A stretch of 64,000 bases of DNA, taken from JALHNI01 sp044226365 (lineage in GTDB: Bacteria; Acidobacteriota; Terriglobia; Bryobacterales; Bryobacteraceae). Where the stretch lies: positions 3,920-67,919 of the forward strand of contig JBGAHE010000028.1 in the NCBI GenBank assembly GCA_044226365.1, written 5' to 3'. This document shows positions 60,374 to 64,000 of the stretch, in pieces. Below the pieces are notes generated by a model. The model saw nothing but the letters and a program-made list of their open reading frames with translations, did not search any database and was not told where the DNA came from. A program made the translations under genes and the position numbers. How positions within the stretch are numbered: the first letter of the stretch is position 1; every line of letters begins with the position of its first letter.

Positions 60374-61650
60374 TTTGCTCAGCCCACCAACGACGGCGCG
60401 GTGCCATCACCATCCAGATGCTGGTCATCCTGGCGCCGGTCCTGCTCGTCCTGATGGGCTTCGCGATTGACCTCGGCCAGATGTACATCGTCCGCGCCGA
60501 ACTCAAGCAAGCTGCCAACGCGATGGCCCTCGCTTCCGCGCAACGGCTCATCGGCACCGATAACGCCCTCGAAAGCGCCGCGCTCGCTCGCCAGGCCGCC
60601 ATCTCGAACTCCGGCTCCATCGGTAATAAGTTCAACTTCGGCTCGCTGGTCATTGGCGATTCCGGCGGCTTCCTCGCGTCCGCCGTGCAGGAACCCGAAT
60701 ACTTTGAGACCGCTGCCACGGCCACCGGCGAGGGCGAAAGTGCCAGCACCGGCGCCGCCGGCGGCACCACCGCCAAATACGTGCGCGTCTCGCTCACCGC
60801 CGATGCTCCGCTCACCTTCTTCGCCTTACTCTCGCTCGGGCAGGACCGCAAGGCGCAGATGGCGGCCAGCGCCATCGCCGGCCAAAGCGCCCCGCTCTGC
60901 GAAGCCTGCGCCATCGAGAACCTCGCCGTCGCCGCCTTGGATGCCTCGGACTTAGTCGACTTCGGCTTCGTCAAAAACACCCGCTACACCTTCAGCCACA
61001 GTTGCACCGGCTTCCCGCCGCCTCAGCCCTTGGGCAATACCACGGCCCGCATCGACTATCTGATGCTCGATCGTCAGGACACCGCGGCCACCCTCTTCGC
61101 TGACGCCAGCCAGCAGATCTTCCGTATTGGTCAGGCTGGCATCCCCGGCAACCGCTCCGCCACCACCGGCTGCTTCCGCATCAATGGCGCCGAGAACGTC
61201 TGGGAGAACGCCACCCCGCTGCAGTGTTCCTTCAACCAACTGCCGGGGCCCGTGCAAGCATTTCTCTGCGGCATCGCCGCTCGCTTCGATGGCACCTCGC
61301 TGCCCGCCCAATGCCAGATCGTGAGCGAACTCGACACCATCGTCGCCACTAATATTCCGGACACCGATCTCACCGATCTCGACGACTATGCCGCATATAC
61401 GGGCAACGGCCGCCGCGTGATCACCATCCCCATCGTCGACCAGTTACTCCCTGGTGGCGGCATGACCGTGCTCGCCTTCCGCCAGTTTCTTGTCCAGCCC
61501 CTCACCGGCCAAACCGCCTTCAATCCCGCCGACCCCGCAGGCCGCTTCACCGTCAGTTACCTTGGCAGCGTCATGCCCCTCCGCCAGGGCCGCTTCGACG
61601 GCAACTGCAGCCTCACCAACGGGCCGGGAAAAGTGGTGCTCTTCCGATGA
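60370..61650 (+). CDS. TadG-like pilus assembly protein
   Basis: 426 residues from GTG 60370 (GTGA overlap with cpaC). The N-terminal TadE/TadG motif and helix read 'QRRRGAITIQMLVILAPVLLVLMGFAIDLGQMY', then 'VRAELKQAANAMALASAQRL'. The remainder is a large secreted region with eight or more cysteines and no von Willebrand motif. It is probably a minor pseudopilin-like component. Confidence 0.82.
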   Translation: MICSAHQRRRGAITIQMLVILAPVLLVLMGFAIDLGQMYIVRAELKQAANAMALASAQRLIGTDNALESAALARQAAISNSGSIGNKFNFGSLVIGDSGGFLASAVQEPEYFETAATATGEGESASTGAAGGTTAKYVRVSLTADAPLTFFALLSLGQDRKAQMAASAIAGQSAPLCEACAIENLAVAALDASDLVDFGFVKNTRYTFSHSCTGFPPPQPLGNTTARIDYLMLDRQDTAATLFADASQQIFRIGQAGIPGNRSATTGCFRINGAENVWENATPLQCSFNQLPGPVQAFLCGIAARFDGTSLPAQCQIVSELDTIVATNIPDTDLTDLDDYAAYTGNGRRVITIPIVDQLLPGGGMTVLAFRQFLVQPLTGQTAFNPADPAGRFTVSYLGSVMPLRQGRFDGNCSLTNGPGKVVLFR

Positions 61651-62159
61651 GCCGCCGTACCCTGAGCAAACGGAGCGGCAGCGCGCTCATTGAAGCGGCG
61701 ATGATGTTCCCCATTCTGATGTTGTTGTTTCTGGGCTTGGTTGAATTCGCCCGTGTTGGCTGGACTTACTTCACCGCCCAGAAGATGCTTTACACTCTCG
61801 CCCGCTACATCAGCACCCAGCAGGGCGTGAACCTCTGCGACGTCGCTGACCTCAGCGTCACCCAGGCCAAGAACCTCGCGCTCACCGGCACCACCGATAA
61901 CTCCGCTGACCCCGTCATCACCGGACTCACCGCCGATAGCTTCACCCTGCGGGCCGAGCGCCTCGATCCCGATAGCGGCGAGATCACCGAGTGCGATTGC
62001 TCCGCCACCGGCTGCGACGCCGGCCAGGGGGGCCGTGCGCCAGACTTTATCTCTGCTCGCTTTGCCAGCGGCGTCTCTATTCAGTTACGCATTCCGCTGC
62101 TGCCTTCGGACCCCATCATTCTTCGTCCTCAAGTGAGGGTGCCTTATGGCGGCACTTAG
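61647..62159 (+). CDS. TadE-like pseudopilin
   Basis: 170 residues. 'KRSGSALIEAAMMFPILMLLFLGLVEFARVG' is a TadE-type motif with Glu five residues before the hydrophobic helix. The outer part has four cysteines in 'ECDCSATGCDAG'. The start overlaps the previous stop (ATGA) and the end overlaps the next gene by 14 bases. Confidence 0.85.
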   Translation: MSRRTLSKRSGSALIEAAMMFPILMLLFLGLVEFARVGWTYFTAQKMLYTLARYISTQQGVNLCDVADLSVTQAKNLALTGTTDNSADPVITGLTADSFTLRAERLDPDSGEITECDCSATGCDAGQGGRAPDFISARFASGVSIQLRIPLLPSDPIILRPQVRVPYGGT

Positions 62160-62661
62160 GCGGCGTAACACACGCGGCGGCCAGGCTCTGGTCGAGTTTG
62201 CCCTGGCTTACTCGGCCATCATCCTGCCGCTGACCTGCATGGTCATCTTCACCGCCCACATGATGTGGGTGTGGAACAGCGTCATTGAGTGGACGCGCAA
62301 CGGCGCGCGCTATGCCGCTACGCATTGCGCCCAGGGCGGCGGGTCTAACGTCATCGAGTTCATGCGCAATAACGTGCCGCTCACCTTCGACTACGAACAG
62401 TTCCGCAGCGGCCCCGCTGAAGTCCAGGTCGAATACTTCTCCCGCGATCCCGAAAGCGGCGAGTTAGTCACTTTCACCTGTGGCAGCGATTGCTCGCTGG
62501 AATGCATCCCGGACGTCGTCCGCGTGCGCGTCACCAATTACGAGTTCCGCGCCTTCCAGAGTTATCTCGGCCTGCCTCCGATTCCGATCCCCGATTTTGC
62601 CACTACCGTTCCCGTGGAAAGCGCCGGCTGCGACCCGGAGACTGGGAGCTGTTTGCCGTAA
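62146..62661 (+). CDS. TadE-like pseudopilin, second copy
   Basis: 171 residues. 'RRRNTRGGQALVEFALAYSAIILPLTCMVIF' has the canonical G-Q-A-L-V-E-F-A. It overlaps the upstream TadE gene in another frame by 14 bases. The outer part contains a Cys-rich segment ('CGSDCSLEC', 'GCDPETGSCLP'). Two TadE-like genes plus one TadG-like gene make three minor subunits. Confidence 0.86.
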   Translation: MAALRRRNTRGGQALVEFALAYSAIILPLTCMVIFTAHMMWVWNSVIEWTRNGARYAATHCAQGGGSNVIEFMRNNVPLTFDYEQFRSGPAEVQVEYFSRDPESGELVTFTCGSDCSLECIPDVVRVRVTNYEFRAFQSYLGLPPIPIPDFATTVPVESAGCDPETGSCLP

Positions 62662-62674
62662 GGAATAAGATCAT

Positions 62675-63841
62675 ATGCCTGTCTCTCTCTTGCTGGCTTC
62701 GAACGACGAATCCTTCCGCGAAATGATCCGGGAGCAATTGCTCAATATCCCGGACGCGCGCGTCGTCGGCGAGTTTCCCGAAGTCAATCAGAACTTATAT
62801 ATTCGCGTGCTGCAGGAAGTGGAGCGCCACCCCGAAGTCGCCCTCGTGCTCGACTTAGCCGGCGACCCGGACTCGAGCCTCCGCGCCCTCCAGAAAGTCA
62901 AACAGGCCATCCCCGACCTCTACGTCATCGCCTCCAGTTACACCGCCGACGGCGAACACGTCATCATGACCGTCCGTGCCGGCGCCAACGACTTTCTCGT
63001 CCAACCCGTCAAACGCCTCGACTTCCGCGACGCCATGGACCGTCTCGAACGCACGCCCCGCCGCGTCTCCAGCGGCGCCAGCCGCCTCGGCAAGGTCTAC
63101 ACCTTCCTCGGCACCAAGGGCGGCGTCGGCACCACCACCCTCGCCGTCAACTTCGCCGGCGTCCTCGCCCAGCGCAAACAACAAACCGTCCTCATTGACC
63201 TCGATTGGACGGGGAACGATTGCGCCATGCAAGTCGGCGCCCAGCCCCAGTACACGTTGCAGGAAGTCGGCGAAAATCTGGATCGCATGGATCAAGCCCT
63301 CTTTGAAGGTTTCGTCACCCGCGACCCTCTCGGCTTCTACTTAGTCGGCCCTCCAGACTCGCTCGAAAACGCCGGTTACTTCTCCGAGTCCATGTTCCGT
63401 GAGTTCACCACTTTCCTCGTGGAGAAGTACGGCTCCATCGTCGTCGATGCCGGTCGCCTGATTAACACCGAGTTAGTCTTGGGCGCTCTCCAGGTCTCGA
63501 ATCAGATCTTCGTCGTTACTACTCAGGAGTACCCCACCATCCGCAACGCGCAACGCTATCTGAGCTTCCTCATGCGCATGGGTTTCAACCAGGACCAGAT
63601 CAAGGTTGTCGTCAACGAGTACTCGAAGAAGGCCGGCCCCGGCTTGGCCTCGCTCGACCAGATTCGGCAAACGCTCAATCAACCGGTCTTCTACGGCATC
63701 CCGCAGTCGCCCGCCGTCCTGAGTTCGATCAACAAGGCTCGTCCCTTCGTTGCCAATCGCGAAGAAGCCGGCGACCTCGACCGCGCCTTCCGCGCCTTCG
63801 TCGACAAAGCCACCGGCCGGAAAAAGGAGGCCGCGGCCTAA
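62675..63841 (+). CDS. cpaE: Pilus assembly ATPase CpaE/TadZ
   Basis: 388 residues. An N-terminal receiver-like domain ('VSLLLASNDESFREMIREQL', 'VALVLDLAGDPDSS') is followed by a MinD/ParA-type ATPase with deviant Walker A 'FLGTKGGVGTTTLAVNFA', 'VLIDLDWTGNDCAMQVG' and 'YGSIVVDAGRLINTE'. It localises the Tad machine at a pole in characterised systems. cpaF follows by three bases. Confidence 0.92.
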   Translation: MPVSLLLASNDESFREMIREQLLNIPDARVVGEFPEVNQNLYIRVLQEVERHPEVALVLDLAGDPDSSLRALQKVKQAIPDLYVIASSYTADGEHVIMTVRAGANDFLVQPVKRLDFRDAMDRLERTPRRVSSGASRLGKVYTFLGTKGGVGTTTLAVNFAGVLAQRKQQTVLIDLDWTGNDCAMQVGAQPQYTLQEVGENLDRMDQALFEGFVTRDPLGFYLVGPPDSLENAGYFSESMFREFTTFLVEKYGSIVVDAGRLINTELVLGALQVSNQIFVVTTQEYPTIRNAQRYLSFLMRMGFNQDQIKVVVNEYSKKAGPGLASLDQIRQTLNQPVFYGIPQSPAVLSSINKARPFVANREEAGDLDRAFRAFVDKATGRKKEAAA

Positions 63842-63844
63842 GCC

Positions 63845-64000
63845 ATGGGCAGCCGCTCCATCCCGCGCCCCGCCACCAACGTCGACCGTTGGTTCGCGCT
63901 CAAGACGCAGGTGCATACGCGCCTGCTCAACACCATGACTGCCGACCAGCTCCGCGGCCTCCGTAAGGACGGCATGCGCGACCAGATCGGCAACCTAGTT
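63845..64000 (+). CDS. cpaF: Start of secretion ATPase CpaF/TadA (cut by window edge)
   Basis: The first 52 codons are visible. 'DRWFALKTQVHTRLLNTM' and 'LRKDGMRDQIGNLV' match the N-terminal helical region of CpaF ('...LKxxxHxxLLxxxD...LR.EI'), and the place after cpaE is the usual one. The ATPase core lies outside the window. tadB, tadC and the prepilin peptidase are expected beyond. Confidence 0.8.
   Translation, partial: MGSRSIPRPATNVDRWFALKTQVHTRLLNTMTADQLRGLRKDGMRDQIGNLV

Overview
The window looks like chromosomal DNA of an Acidobacteriota member, most likely the Bryobacterales/Solibacter group. Support for this is the GC-rich sequence, an ADOP-type duplicated ABC permease, large secreted M14 peptidases, Gfo/Idh/MocA oxidoreductases (one fused to a DUF1080 sugar-hydrolase domain), a secreted YVTN propeller protein with the 'IxPGSxxxIxGxNL' tail common in Solibacter, PadR/HAAS pairs, and a Flp/Tad pilus locus. 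The genus is inferred; no 16S gene is present.

Layout. 1-5.2 kb: end of a sialidase-like gene, a secreted VCBS/FG-GAP protein and an ADOP permease. 5.3-8.9 kb: tRNA-Gln, then five minus-strand genes (two unknowns, nuoI, a thioredoxin-like protein, a glycosyltransferase-methyltransferase fusion) that all carry several frameshifts while every neighbour is intact. 8.9-24 kb: secreted/periplasmic catabolism (two oxidoreductases, a VOC protein, purple-acid-phosphatase-like enzyme, lytic transglycosylase, M14 peptidase, PhyH-like dioxygenase, glycosyltransferase, GH36-like glycosidase, FKBP) plus a translationally coupled trio of unknown genes (18.7-21.3 kb). 24-32 kb: a 1369-residue DUF3857/transglutaminase/TPR protein, an exported catalase-peroxidase, and a Crp-family regulator beside the di-iron repair protein Ric with a TGTGA-N6-TCACG operator. 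32-37.4 kb: housekeeping run acylphosphatase-apt-ispE-prs-rplY-pth-rpsF-rpsR-rplI, closed by a terminator. 37.5-54.6 kb: SDR, HEAT-like protein, Fis-type regulator, enolase-superfamily enzyme, BsuPI-domain protein, O-methyltransferase, second M14 peptidase, the agmatine-to-putrescine pair aguB/aguA with an exported nucleosidase-like protein and an OYE-like oxidoreductase, a BrnT-BrnA-like fusion, PadR/HAAS pair and a YVTN propeller protein. 54.7-64 kb: a Tad pilus operon (DUF192, TPR lipoprotein, flp, membrane protein, cpaB, cpaC, tadG-like, two tadE-like, cpaE, start of cpaF) that runs off the right edge.

Window-wide signals. Many operon-leading genes have a -10-like TANNNT hexamer ending 6-8 nt before the start codon and no Shine-Dalgarno sequence, which is the signature of leaderless mRNAs; katG has the full promoter. 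The plus strand is G-rich to about 28 kb and C-rich after about 31 kb whichever strand is coding. An 80-bp perfect tandem duplication lies just upstream of the pilin gene. I saw no CRISPR array, insertion sequence, prophage or rRNA.
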